Shown here: in pieces, positions 35,804-44,984 of the stretch | Layout of the letters: the number at the start of each line of letters is the position of its first letter | Position numbering within the stretch: the first letter of the stretch is position 1 | Assembly: GCF_029767005.1 (NCBI RefSeq) | Contig: NZ_JARUQR010000004.1 | Span: 142,604-206,603 of the forward strand | Direction of reading: 5' to 3' | Length of the DNA: 64,000 nt | From: Thiomicrorhabdus sp. ZW0627 | GTDB lineage: Bacteria; Pseudomonadota; Gammaproteobacteria; Thiomicrospirales; Thiomicrospiraceae | Made by a program: the position numbers and the translations under genes | The notes under the pieces: generated by a model | What the model was told of the DNA's origin: nothing | Seen by the model: the letters and a program-made list of their open reading frames with translations, nothing else | The model's database searches: none

Positions 35804-36991
35804 CTAGAGAGACAAACCGCAGGCCACTCCCGATGCCCAGGCCCACTGAAAGTTGTATCCGCCAAGTTGCCCTGTCACATCCAAAACCTCACCGATGAAA
35901 TACAATCCCGGCTGTTTTTTGGCCTCAAAGGTTTTAGAAGACACTTCGTCGGTGTCGACACCTCCCAAAGTAACTTCCGCCTTATCGTAGCCGGCCGTCG
36001 CTTCCGGATAGAGCTGCCAATTGGTTAATTGTTCCGCATAAGACTGCAGACTCTCGTTCGACTGATTGGACAAAACCGATTCCATCGGAAACAGTTCCAG
36101 CCACATCTGAGTAAAACGTTTAGGCCAAAACTGGTTCAACCATTTAGGCAAAGACTTGCCGGACCCCTTCAATGCCAGCAGTTCCGCATACACATCCTGC
36201 TTCGGCAGCAGATTAATTTCAATTGGTTGACCGGCCTGCCAATAGTTCGAAGCCTGCAAGATACCCGGACCACTTAAACCATTATGGGTAAACAGCATCG
36301 CTTCCGAAAACCGCCGGCCGTTTGCAGCCACCTCGACATCCATCGACAGGCCGCTCAAACTTGAAAAACGCTGCTGCCATTTGCCGGAAAACACCAAGGG
36401 CACCAGTCCCGGCGCTTGCGGAATCACATTCAAACCGAACTGTTCAGCCAACCGGTAACCAAAACCGCTTGCCTTGAGTTTAGGAAAAGACAAGGCACCG
36501 GTTGCCACCACGAGTTTGTTGCAGTGGATGCTTCCATCCTTAATCTGTACCTCATAACCGCCATCAATGCTCGCCACCTTGCTTACGGGCGTATTCAACA
36601 TGAATTCAACACCTGCCCAATCGCACTCGGTTCGCAAAATTTGAATCAAATCTGAGGCACGATTCAGACAGAACAGCTTACCCAATTCACGCTCTTCATA
36701 TTCAAGACCGTGACGATCCACTAATTCCACAAATGCGGTTGAAGGATAGCGCGATAACGCCGACTTAACGAAATGAGGATTACGACAGATGTAATTTTCA
36801 GGAGAAACATCCAAATTCGTGAAATTGCATTTACCACCCCCGGATATGCGTATTTTCGCGGCCGCTTTAGGGGCATGGTCGATGACCAGCACCCGCTTCC
36901 CCTGATAACCGGCTGTCGCCGCACACATCAATCCGGCAGCACCGGCGCCGATAATCAACACATCCACATGGTTTTGGTTACTATTTTGCAA
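35804..36991 (-). CDS. YhiN/HI0933-family flavoprotein
   Basis: A 395-residue NAD(P)/FAD-type oxidoreductase. The dinucleotide motif is LIIGAGAAGLMCAATAG and the family-specific segments ISGGGKCNFTN, LSGPGILQAS and GGYNFQWAWASG are all present. HI0933-like proteins are widespread but their substrate is not established. Length is normal for the family. Confidence 0.9.
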   Translation of the reverse strand: MQNSNQNHVDVLIIGAGAAGLMCAATAGYQGKRVLVIDHAPKAAAKIRISGGGKCNFTNLDVSPENYICRNPHFVKSALSRYPSTAFVELVDRHGLEYEERELGKLFCLNRASDLIQILRTECDWAGVEFMLNTPVSKVASIDGGYEVQIKDGSIHCNKLVVATGALSFPKLKASGFGYRLAEQFGLNVIPQAPGLVPLVFSGKWQQRFSSLSGLSMDVEVAANGRRFSEAMLFTHNGLSGPGILQASNYWQAGQPIEINLLPKQDVYAELLALKGSGKSLPKWLNQFWPKRFTQMWLELFPMESVLSNQSNESLQSYAEQLTNWQLYPEATAGYDKAEVTLGGVDTDEVSSKTFEAKKQPGLYFIGEVLDVTGQLGGYNFQWAWASGVACGLSL

Positions 36992-37048
36992 AACTGACCT
37001 TATTAAAATTCATACGCAGAGCAAGGTGACGGCTATTGGGACAAGCGG

Positions 37049-37801
37049 CTAAACCAATTCCCATTCATGGGAACGACGACCAGCCTCTTCAATTAACACC
37101 TCAAGCCCCACCTCGGCTTCTTCCGCAACACCTTCGACACCCAATTCAATCGAGCGCCTATCGTTCTCGTCAATCTTGGGCAGACTAAACAACCTCAAAT
37201 TAGGAAAACGCTCTTCAAACTGTTGCATGAATTCAACCCACTCCGACTCTTGGCCATTCAGAAGACGAATGGCCCTCTCGACGGTCGGTGTACCCACCAA
37301 CTGATCGTAATGCGTCATTAGAACCCACTCCATCATGGGCTTCGCCATCATGGGAAACCCTGGCATAAAATGGTGATGTTTAATAGAAAATCCGGGAACC
37401 CGGTTATAGAAATTCGGAATGATCTCCGCCCCTTGGGGGTATTCAGCCATTCGGATACGTTGAGGGTAAGCCTCCTCCCCGAATTGGGCTTCGATCTCCT
37501 TGACCGCTTCCGGATGGGCCGCCAAAGGAAGTTCTAAGGCCTTAGCGGCACATTGGCGAGTACGGTCATCCGGCGTGGCTCCGATGCCGCCAAAACAGAA
37601 GACGAGGTCTCCAGAATCGAAACTCTGCTTCAACGTCTCGGTCAATAAGTGAGGCTCGTCTCCGAGAATTCGGACCCAACTCAAAGCCAATCCACGCGGT
37701 TTCAGCAACGCATTTGCCTGAGAAAGATGCTTGTCCTGTCGTTTTCCGGACAGAATTTCATCACCGATGATAATCAATCCGATCTTAGGCGTTTGCTGCA
37801 T
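37049..37801 (-). CDS. MoaB/CinA-N-like molybdopterin-binding-domain protein
   Basis: A 250-residue protein whose first 170 residues form the MoCF-biosynthesis fold (GLIIIGDEILSGKRQDKH, FCFGGIGATPDDRTRQ), as in the N-terminal half of CinA. The CinA amidase half is absent. The ATG at 37799-37801 follows GGGAGG at ideal spacing, in preference to the ORF start at 37825. Members of this stand-alone group have unclear roles; a direct role in molybdenum cofactor synthesis is not implied. Confidence 0.85.
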   Translation of the reverse strand: MQQTPKIGLIIIGDEILSGKRQDKHLSQANALLKPRGLALSWVRILGDEPHLLTETLKQSFDSGDLVFCFGGIGATPDDRTRQCAAKALELPLAAHPEAVKEIEAQFGEEAYPQRIRMAEYPQGAEIIPNFYNRVPGFSIKHHHFMPGFPMMAKPMMEWVLMTHYDQLVGTPTVERAIRLLNGQESEWVEFMQQFEERFPNLRLFSLPKIDENDRRSIELGVEGVAEEAEVGLEVLIEEAGRRSHEWELV

Positions 37802-37911
37802 TTCAACCTCCCGCTCCGAAGACAAACATTCGTGCTTAGAATCCCTATCTTAAATCGCTAAAGCAATCGAACGCTGGGATTCAGAACCGGAAAGCTTCCG
37901 GCTTACCGGCA

Positions 37912-38499
37912 TTAATTCAAGCTAACTTCGACACCGATATGGGCGTTCTTGTCGAATTCGTAATTAGAATCGGCCTTCAAATCACCCACCAAATAGCGGA
38001 AACCGACGAAACCAACCACGTTCGGCAAAATATGCAGATCAGCGCGAACGGACATTTCCGTCATCGAATTGGCATCACCTGAAGTAACGATTTCAGGTGC
38101 ATACAAAGCTTCAACCGAAACCGATGCAGGCGACTGGGTCGGCAACCAATAGCGGCCTACCACCCCTAGCATTAAACCGAAACCATCCAAATTAAAGCTA
38201 TCCTGAGTGAAGTAAAATCCCTTGCCTTTCAAGCCCAGCTCTAAATTCGGATTACCCGCCATTCCCTTACGTTGTACATCTGCCGATACCGAATACACTC
38301 GGTCACCCGGTTCATTGTAGAAATAATGCGCGGCATAACGGCTGGAATCAACCGGTGACTGCGATTGGGTAAAGATACCAAAGTTAGCCGTTTCATCCGA
38401 AACCGCCAGATCCAACCCCACGGAATCGGCATGGACAGGTGTTATCAATAAAGTACAAACGGATAACAGAGCGGCTTTGAGAGTGGATTTGGTGCGCAT
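37912..38499 (-). CDS. YfaZ-family outer-membrane beta-barrel protein
   Basis: A 195-residue protein with a Sec signal peptide (residues 1-23, ending PVHA) and alternating beta-strand pattern, ending in the asparagine-terminated strand AHIGVEVSLN. The features fit the small YfaZ-type barrel family of unknown function. I take the ATG at 38497-38499 with AAGGA 10 bases upstream. Confidence 0.72.
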   Translation of the reverse strand: MRTKSTLKAALLSVCTLLITPVHADSVGLDLAVSDETANFGIFTQSQSPVDSSRYAAHYFYNEPGDRVYSVSADVQRKGMAGNPNLELGLKGKGFYFTQDSFNLDGFGLMLGVVGRYWLPTQSPASVSVEALYAPEIVTSGDANSMTEMSVRADLHILPNVVGFVGFRYLVGDLKADSNYEFDKNAHIGVEVSLN

Positions 38500-38503
38500 T
38501 AAT

Positions 38504-38698
38504 TTATTTTCCTTCTTTTTCATTGATGGACTCGATAACGTCACTGACCTTATCGCCTGTCGATTCAAGGTGCTCTACGGCAACCTGGGCCTTATCAACG
38601 CCTTGCTTCGCCAATTCTCGGCTTCCGAACCAGTCAAACATAATGGCGAGAACAATGAAGATGACAACGATAAGGATAAAAGTGATTTTCCCGAACAT
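38504..38698 (-). CDS. Small single-span membrane protein
   Basis: About 64 residues: one hydrophobic helix near the start (ITFILIVVIFIVLAIMFDWFG) and a charged helical tail, probably cytoplasmic-membrane-anchored. Unrecognised. The ATG at 38698 comes 11 bases after the preceding stop; an upstream ATG at 38737 would overlap that gene. It lies between the exported protein gene and the yfaZ-like gene, with only a few bases between each. Confidence 0.6.
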   Translation of the reverse strand: MFGKITFILIVVIFIVLAIMFDWFGSRELAKQGVDKAQVAVEHLESTGDKVSDVIESINEKEGK

Positions 38699-38708
38699 AG
38701 ATCCGTCT

Positions 38709-39743
38709 TTAATCTGATGGCTGATTATCTTTTTCATAAACCGTCTGCAACAAACGGCTCTTCAGCGCTTCGAAAACGCCTTTAGCGAACAATTGTAGCG
38801 CATTGTACTGAATCTCAGGCGTCAAAGTTTTACCGACTTCCATATCGGCACTGTAAGTGACGAAAGATTCCTGGTTTTTGTCCTGAAGATCAACTTCCGC
38901 AGCCAACCCCAACTGCTTATCTTCGGAATATTCACCCGTGGTTTCAATATTGTACTTTAAAATCAGATCCGGCTGTTTCGCGCTGATCAGCAACCCTTGT
39001 TGCTCAAGTGCATCCGCAAACTCCGCTTCGTACACCACCGCTTCCGGAATACTGTCATCCAGCATCAGTAAAAACTCATTGAACAGGATCGTAATCTTAC
39101 GATCTAAAAGGACTGCCATCGGAGTCTTGTCCGTTTCCAGAGTGATGCCTATTGTCGTTAAATTTGCTGCCAAACGCGCATACTCTTCAATCAGAGGCAG
39201 ATTCGGCAACAACAACTTAAGCTGCTTAAGACGCGAGTTCTTGTCTCCCATATGGCGCAACTGACTGAGCTTGGCTTCAATTTCCGCCATCCGTAATGCC
39301 ATCTCCTGGGCCGCGGCCGCTTTCGAAATTCGCCCTTGAAGGAATACTTTTCCTTCCATTTCATTCACGGCCGCCTGCGTCTGTTCGAACGCCACGTCAG
39401 GCAACGTCACCTCCGGCAGCTGACTAACAACCTCTTGACGAATTGCCCGCTCTAAAACGGGTTGGCTGCGATCAGGCTCATACGGTCGGATAAAGGCTTT
39501 CTTGAAGGCTTCGCGAATCTGTTGTTGCGCCGTCTCCAAAGCCGCTTGTTTATCCGAACCAACATTGACTTCAATGCTTTCATAGAGAAAATTTTCATCC
39601 TGCGACGCCTGCACTGACGTTTCGGCGACATCCTCAGCATAAGACGGAGATGTCCACGCCAATCCGGATAAAAACATAGCGGCAGCAGCGGATAACGTCA
39701 AAAAAACCGATGAAGAGACACCCTTTGCTCTTTTCATTCTCAC
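38709..39743 (-). CDS. Exported hypothetical protein, 344 aa
   Basis: An N-terminal signal peptide (hydrophobic SSVFLTLSAAAAMFLSGLAW, ending SYA) precedes about 300 residues rich in Glu, Gln and Leu, with no motif I recognise. I favour the GTG at 39741-39743, which has GAGG eight bases upstream; the ATG at 39737 is the alternative. It is probably cotranscribed with the small membrane protein and yfaZ-like genes downstream. Confidence 0.65.
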   Translation of the reverse strand: MRMKRAKGVSSSVFLTLSAAAAMFLSGLAWTSPSYAEDVAETSVQASQDENFLYESIEVNVGSDKQAALETAQQQIREAFKKAFIRPYEPDRSQPVLERAIRQEVVSQLPEVTLPDVAFEQTQAAVNEMEGKVFLQGRISKAAAAQEMALRMAEIEAKLSQLRHMGDKNSRLKQLKLLLPNLPLIEEYARLAANLTTIGITLETDKTPMAVLLDRKITILFNEFLLMLDDSIPEAVVYEAEFADALEQQGLLISAKQPDLILKYNIETTGEYSEDKQLGLAAEVDLQDKNQESFVTYSADMEVGKTLTPEIQYNALQLFAKGVFEALKSRLLQTVYEKDNQPSD

Positions 39744-39799
39744 AACAATAACCTCAGTCAAAATATGGGTAGTTACTAATCATACCGAGTTCTACTTAA

Positions 39800-41794
39800 T
39801 TATTCACTCGTTGTTTTAACATGATAATGGCCGCTACGCCACCGTCGAATCACAAATCTGGCCGGATGACTGGCCTGATACAAAGATAAAGGCTGCACTA
39901 ATGGCTTACCCTGTAGGTCGGCAACAATACTCTCGGCCGCCAGAAAAACCGACATCAACCCTCTCGGACCATGCCCGTTGGAAACAAACAGGCCTGTCAG
40001 ATATTTCTGCACAGGATAACGATAAACTGCATGAGTATGAGACTGCGACAAATAAGCCTGTTGTAACCACTGGGGATCCGCAACCGGTCCGATAATTGGC
40101 AGATGATCGGGAGTTGTCGGCCGGAAAGCAATCCTTCCGCCGACCTCTTCAGCACCGACATCAAGCCAATCCGGCAATGCTTTGGCGGCTTGTTTGAGAT
40201 TAGCCTGATGCCCTTCCTGAGAAAGCTCTTCACTCATATCGGGCGCTTCAAAAGTCGCCCCCGTCACCGCCTTGCCCGCCTCACCGGGTGCAGAGTAGCC
40301 TTCATGCGTCAAAGCACACTGTAAAGACCAATTCTGCTGATCCGCTTCTAAATGGGTGACCTGGCCTTTAACCGGACGGATAGGCAACCCCAAACGTTCA
40401 TTCAACCGGCTATTCAACGAACCCGTCGCGACAACCAAACTCTCTCCCCGGTAAACTTTATCTCCCGTCGTGACTTTCCAGCCTCCATCTTCTTGCTGAA
40501 AGTCCTCTACCGCCTGTTCATAGCAAACTTCAATATTAGGATGTTGTAAACAACGGCGGACAACGGACGGCGGATTCACCCACCCGCCCTGAGGGAAAAA
40601 CAATCCCGGTACGGAAACCGGGCCTCCGACCTTTTCCTGCGTCTGGGCCAAAGTCAGTTGTTCGACAAACTCCGAAGGCAACCCCACTCTTTCGAATGCC
40701 TCTTCAACCCGTTTCGTGCCGACCTCCGTCACGGCCAATTGTACCAGGCCGGTCAGATCCCCCGTGATCTCGCCATTATGCAACCAAGGCAACAAAGTCC
40801 GCAACGTTGCTTCAAAGCCCTGCAAATACCATTGGCTACGCAAGTTCCAGTCCGCCGTCACCAAAGGGTGCACCGCCCCCGCCCAGTTTCCGGAGGCCTG
40901 GGTGGCCGGCTGTGCTTGTTCTTCCAAGACCGTCACCTTCCAGCCTGCTTCAGCAAGTTTATAAGCGACACTAGCGCCTGCCAGTCCTGCGCCAACCACA
41001 ATTGCATGAACCGTCGTCAACGGTTCGGGCCGGCTGAACCAAGGCGCTTTTGAGCTGAATGGCCGTTGCTGGGCCAAACGGCCGAAACACATCTCGCGCT
41101 TTTTCCCGAATCCAACGTCTTTATCGACCTCAAATCCCGCTTTCTGCAATCCCCGGCGCACATCGCCCGCGGCCGTAAAAGTCGCAAACGTCGTTTCGGA
41201 ATGACTGAGCCGAGCCATCTGTTGATAGAGTGATGGCTGCCACATCTTTGGGTTTTTAGCCGGGGTAAACCCGTCCAACAGCCAAGCGTCGACTTTCGAT
41301 CCTTCGGAAGCATCAAACTCGGGAAGCCCGGCGAGAACATCCCCAAACCATAAGGTCAGACGAATTCGACCATCAAACAGCCAGACATCGTGCCAACCCG
41401 GCAAAAGCAACGGATAATTCTCCCTCAATTCTTTCGACCACCCATCCAAAGAAGAATAAGACTGATGGGCACGCTCCAAATCGGCAAAGGATAACGGATA
41501 TTTTTCAAACGAGATGAAATGCAGCTGGGCATAGTCCGGCGCCGTTTCAAACCACAACTTTGCCACAGACAAAAAATTCAACCCGGAACCGAACCCGGTT
41601 TCGGCAATCCGAAACCACCCGTTAGGTTTCAATTCAGAAAAACGCTGCTCTAAAAAATTATGGCGAAGGAACACATACTCAACCTCTTGCAGGCCGTCGT
41701 CCGTCGAAAAATAAAAATCGTCAAACTGTTCCGAAAACGGGACATTTTCTTCGGTCCATTCAACTTGGGCTATGCTCAGTTTCGGAGTATGCAT
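39800..41794 (-). CDS. mnmC: Bifunctional tRNA-modification enzyme MnmC
   Basis: A 664-residue fusion that completes 5-methylaminomethyl-2-thiouridine in wobble positions of some tRNAs. The N-terminal methyltransferase (to about residue 245) has the AETGFGSGLNFLS motif and DAWLLDGFTPAKNP. The C-terminal FAD oxidase has VVGAGLAGASVAYKLAEAG and ends with the FVSNGHGPRGLM segment. Length and order fit E. coli MnmC. A CAGGCCTG copy lies within it at 39989. Confidence 0.95.
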   Translation of the reverse strand: MHTPKLSIAQVEWTEENVPFSEQFDDFYFSTDDGLQEVEYVFLRHNFLEQRFSELKPNGWFRIAETGFGSGLNFLSVAKLWFETAPDYAQLHFISFEKYPLSFADLERAHQSYSSLDGWSKELRENYPLLLPGWHDVWLFDGRIRLTLWFGDVLAGLPEFDASEGSKVDAWLLDGFTPAKNPKMWQPSLYQQMARLSHSETTFATFTAAGDVRRGLQKAGFEVDKDVGFGKKREMCFGRLAQQRPFSSKAPWFSRPEPLTTVHAIVVGAGLAGASVAYKLAEAGWKVTVLEEQAQPATQASGNWAGAVHPLVTADWNLRSQWYLQGFEATLRTLLPWLHNGEITGDLTGLVQLAVTEVGTKRVEEAFERVGLPSEFVEQLTLAQTQEKVGGPVSVPGLFFPQGGWVNPPSVVRRCLQHPNIEVCYEQAVEDFQQEDGGWKVTTGDKVYRGESLVVATGSLNSRLNERLGLPIRPVKGQVTHLEADQQNWSLQCALTHEGYSAPGEAGKAVTGATFEAPDMSEELSQEGHQANLKQAAKALPDWLDVGAEEVGGRIAFRPTTPDHLPIIGPVADPQWLQQAYLSQSHTHAVYRYPVQKYLTGLFVSNGHGPRGLMSVFLAAESIVADLQGKPLVQPLSLYQASHPARFVIRRWRSGHYHVKTTSE

Positions 41795-41944
41795 TTTAAA
41801 AAGGCTTCAGTTTTGTTCTTAGTGTTGGTGTTTAGGGGAAATTATATGGCTTATTGCTCAAAAGTTCGCTAATTCCTTTGCCATCGTCTCAGATCGGGTA
41901 AAAATCAGGCAATCCAATTACTCTCCCGGTACAAGCAAATGAAT

Positions 41945-41993
41945 CAAGGCCGAAAGATAACCCGACAAGGCTTGACAAGGCATCGATCAAGGC
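41945..41993 (+). repeat. Four phased CAAGGC hexamers
   Basis: CAAGGC at 41945, 41966, 41976 and 41988, spaced 21, 10 and 12 bases, close to whole helical turns. They lie about 90-140 bases upstream of the rhodanese gene and could be a regulator array. The rest of the 41795-42080 gap shows nothing convincing. Confidence 0.4.
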
Positions 41994-42080
41994 GCCATTA
42001 TTGTCGGTATGAATGCAATAAAACTATAAAAAACAAGGTCATTCAATTAGCGATAAAATCTATAAGCTAGAGGGGCGGAT

Positions 42081-42959
42081 ATGGCACGACGAAGACTATC
42101 TTGGCAAAGACAGGCATGCTTGGCATCATTACTTTTCTGCTTTAGCCTATCCGCTTCCGCCGGGCAACAGCTACGCCTCTCAGTCGAACAACTGCACCAA
42201 AAATTAAATTCGACAGGCCTGGTCATTTTGGACAGCCGCTCTCCCGAAGATTATCAGCAAGACCATATCCCTGGCGCCCTGAATTTTCCCGAAGCCTGGA
42301 GCTACAACGACAAACAAACCGATGGGCGTATCGTTCAACCAGCCCGCATACAGGCGGTTTTACAATCTCTCGGAATCAATATTGACACCCCCTTGGTGAT
42401 TTATGATGAAGGAAAAATGGCCAACGCGGCCAGACTGTTCTGGACCTTAGAAGTCTATGGCTTAACCAATATCAAAGTACTGGATCAAGGGTACGACGCC
42501 TGGATTAACCAAAACTACCCCGTCAACGCTGATGTACCCAAAACCAAAAAAAGCGACTACATCCCTGCAATCAATCATGATCGACTCGCAACCAAATTAA
42601 CGACATTAATCGCGACAAAAACCCCGAACCAAGTCATTATCGACGCACGGCCTAGCGATGCCTACAAAGGACTCGTCTCCTCCGCCAAGCGCTTTGGCCA
42701 TATTCCTTCGGCAATTAACATACCGGCCTCACACAACCTGACACAAAACAATCAGGTCAACAGTCTGAAATCACCAGAGGAATTAAATAAGCTTTACACC
42801 ACCATTCCTAAAGAAAATAAGATAATTCTTTACTGCGCCATTGGACGAATTTCCGCAACGAATTACCTGGCATTGAGGGAATTGGGGTACAAGGTAGCTA
42901 ACTACGATGCCTCATGGAAAGAATGGGGCAATGACTTTACACTGCCAATTGAAAAATAA
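42081..42959 (+). CDS. Periplasmic tandem-rhodanese sulfurtransferase
   Basis: A 292-residue protein with a Sec signal peptide (ending SASA near residue 27) and two rhodanese domains. The C-terminal domain has the active-site cysteine in ILYCAIGRIS; the N-terminal domain has DEGKMANA in the corresponding place and is inactive, as in TST-type enzymes. It transfers sulfane sulfur, possibly handling thiosulfate or sulfur intermediates of Sox metabolism in the periplasm. GAGGGGCGG precedes the ATG. The true donor and acceptor are not evident. Confidence 0.88.
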   Translation: MARRRLSWQRQACLASLLFCFSLSASAGQQLRLSVEQLHQKLNSTGLVILDSRSPEDYQQDHIPGALNFPEAWSYNDKQTDGRIVQPARIQAVLQSLGINIDTPLVIYDEGKMANAARLFWTLEVYGLTNIKVLDQGYDAWINQNYPVNADVPKTKKSDYIPAINHDRLATKLTTLIATKTPNQVIIDARPSDAYKGLVSSAKRFGHIPSAINIPASHNLTQNNQVNSLKSPEELNKLYTTIPKENKIILYCAIGRISATNYLALRELGYKVANYDASWKEWGNDFTLPIEK

Positions 42960-42989
42960 TTCAACGACTAAATAAAAGGCTTTTTTGGA

Positions 42990-44984
42990 ATGTGGCGATC
43001 ACTCAGCATCCGCACGCAACTGTTTTTGTTGACCTCTTTAATGCTACTCGGCATTACGATCATCACCCTTTCTTTAGCCTATTTTCTTGACCAGAAAGAG
43101 CGAAAAGAACTGGCTATCGAACTGTCTCAGACGCTGAACAAAGCCATGAGCCACGACATGCTCAAGGCAGTCATCAGCGATCAGACCGATGTGTATTCCG
43201 ATCTCTCTTTCCGACTCTCACAATTCGAATCCGTCGACCAGGTCATTCTCTATGATGAAAATAAAAAGGCCATTTTTGAATACGCCCGCAAACACCGTGA
43301 TAAATACAACCGACTGATTGAGAAGGCCACGCCGGAGCCACGTTTCGAAGGCGAAGATTTATACGTCAAACACCCTCTCATCATTGACGAACATCGTTTC
43401 GGTGATGCCATTTACATCGTGGACATGCAAGACTTGACCACCCAGCTCAACCAGCATTTGACCTATCTAATCATCGCTTTTCCTCTCGAACTTTTAATCG
43501 GTTTCTTTCTAACGCTCTGGCTGAGCCGCCGCTATTCGAAGCCATTTGAAACGTTGGCACAGGCAATGAAAGAAAGCGAACCGACGCAAAACCGTTACCC
43601 GGTATTGGAAACCCAGTCTAAAAACGAGATCAAATCGCTCTTCGATGGGTTCAACCAGATGATGTCGCAGATTTCCGATACCACGCAACAAATGCGTTAC
43701 CAATCGGAACATGACCTGCTAACAGGACTCTACAACCGTTACTATCTGGAAAGTCAGCTAGGGGAAGCTCTTAAAGATTCTAACGACAACACGCATGTTC
43801 TGATCCACATTGATCTGGACCAATTCAAACTGATTAACGACACCGCCAGCTATGAAGCGGGAGACGAGTTGCTGAAAATGATTGCGCTCGAATGTCAAAA
43901 CGGCCTTCCTGAAAACGCCTTGATGGCCAGAACCGACGGTGACGACTTCTACATTCTTTTACGTAACACCCATGAAGCCCAAGGGTTGGAATTCGCACGG
44001 CAATACTTGAAGGGTCTAAGTGATTTCCGCTTCTCATGGCAAGGACAGGCCTTCTCGGTTTCTGCCTCGGTCGGTGTGGTCGTCTTCCAGCCGTTCGCCT
44101 ACACCATCGAAGAACTGTTCAAAGCATCCAGCAATGCGCTTTACGCCGCGAAAGCCTCAGGTCGAAATAAACTCTACCTGTTCCATCCGGAAGACGACCT
44201 CTCATCGAGACGCAACCAAGAGGTCATCACCGCCGCCTATATCAAAGAGGCGCTTGCAGACGGACCATCGCGCTTTCAGCTTTATGCCCAAGCTATCGTA
44301 CCGTTACAGAAGCAAAGCGAGCAGTTCAGTTACGAAATTCTGTTGCGTCTGTGGGACGGTGAAAACAATTTGATTCCGCCGGACAGCTTTCTGCCGACTG
44401 CAGAACGCTATCAATTGATGGCGGAAATCGACGGTTTTGTATTATGGCAATACCTCACTCAAGTAACAGAACATCCGGAACACCTGAACCAGCTGCACTC
44501 GGTTCACATCAACCTGGCCGGTTCATCTCTCAATCACCCGGATTTTCAGGCTCGCGTCAAAAAAGCGGTTCAAAACTTCAACTTCCCTTGGTACAAACTC
44601 GATTTGGAATTGACGGAGACGTCAGCCGTAGGAAATTTCAATCAGGCTAAAACCTTTATCGAATGGCTGAAAAATATCGGTATCGGCTTGGCTCTGGATG
44701 ATTTCGGTACCGGCATGTCCTCTTTCGAGTATCTGAAAAGCCTACCGTTCGATGTCATCAAAATTGACGGCAGTTTCGTCAAGGACATGCATAAGGATCC
44801 TTCCGATAAAGCAGTCATCCGTTATATTCAGGAAATCAGCGCTCTGCGAAATCAGGAAACCGTGGCGGAATATGTGGAAACCGAACAGGATGTGCTTGAA
44901 CTCACGCGCATCGGCATCACTTACGGCCAAGGCTATTTCCTAGGCAAACCGAAACCTTTAACCGATTGGCTCGATAATTCATGA
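42990..44984 (+). CDS. Membrane HAMP-GGDEF-EAL protein
   Basis: A 664-residue protein: membrane helix (about 10-31), a periplasmic sensor of about 130 residues, a second helix (about 160-180), HAMP, GGDEF and EAL. The cyclase motif is degenerate (DGDDF, 316-320). The EAL signature reads EIL, with NLA, ELTE, DDFGTG, KIDGSF and AEYVE present, so it is probably a phosphodiesterase, or a c-di-GMP receptor of the LapD kind. The stop overlaps the tmcA start (ATGA), so the two are translationally coupled. Confidence 0.88.
   Translation: MWRSLSIRTQLFLLTSLMLLGITIITLSLAYFLDQKERKELAIELSQTLNKAMSHDMLKAVISDQTDVYSDLSFRLSQFESVDQVILYDENKKAIFEYARKHRDKYNRLIEKATPEPRFEGEDLYVKHPLIIDEHRFGDAIYIVDMQDLTTQLNQHLTYLIIAFPLELLIGFFLTLWLSRRYSKPFETLAQAMKESEPTQNRYPVLETQSKNEIKSLFDGFNQMMSQISDTTQQMRYQSEHDLLTGLYNRYYLESQLGEALKDSNDNTHVLIHIDLDQFKLINDTASYEAGDELLKMIALECQNGLPENALMARTDGDDFYILLRNTHEAQGLEFARQYLKGLSDFRFSWQGQAFSVSASVGVVVFQPFAYTIEELFKASSNALYAAKASGRNKLYLFHPEDDLSSRRNQEVITAAYIKEALADGPSRFQLYAQAIVPLQKQSEQFSYEILLRLWDGENNLIPPDSFLPTAERYQLMAEIDGFVLWQYLTQVTEHPEHLNQLHSVHINLAGSSLNHPDFQARVKKAVQNFNFPWYKLDLELTETSAVGNFNQAKTFIEWLKNIGIGLALDDFGTGMSSFEYLKSLPFDVIKIDGSFVKDMHKDPSDKAVIRYIQEISALRNQETVAEYVETEQDVLELTRIGITYGQGYFLGKPKPLTDWLDNS

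Noticed and set aside
41940..42071. Possible 43-residue basic peptide before the rhodanese gene
   Set aside because: No ribosome-binding site and no family resemblance; it overlaps the CAAGGC repeats.
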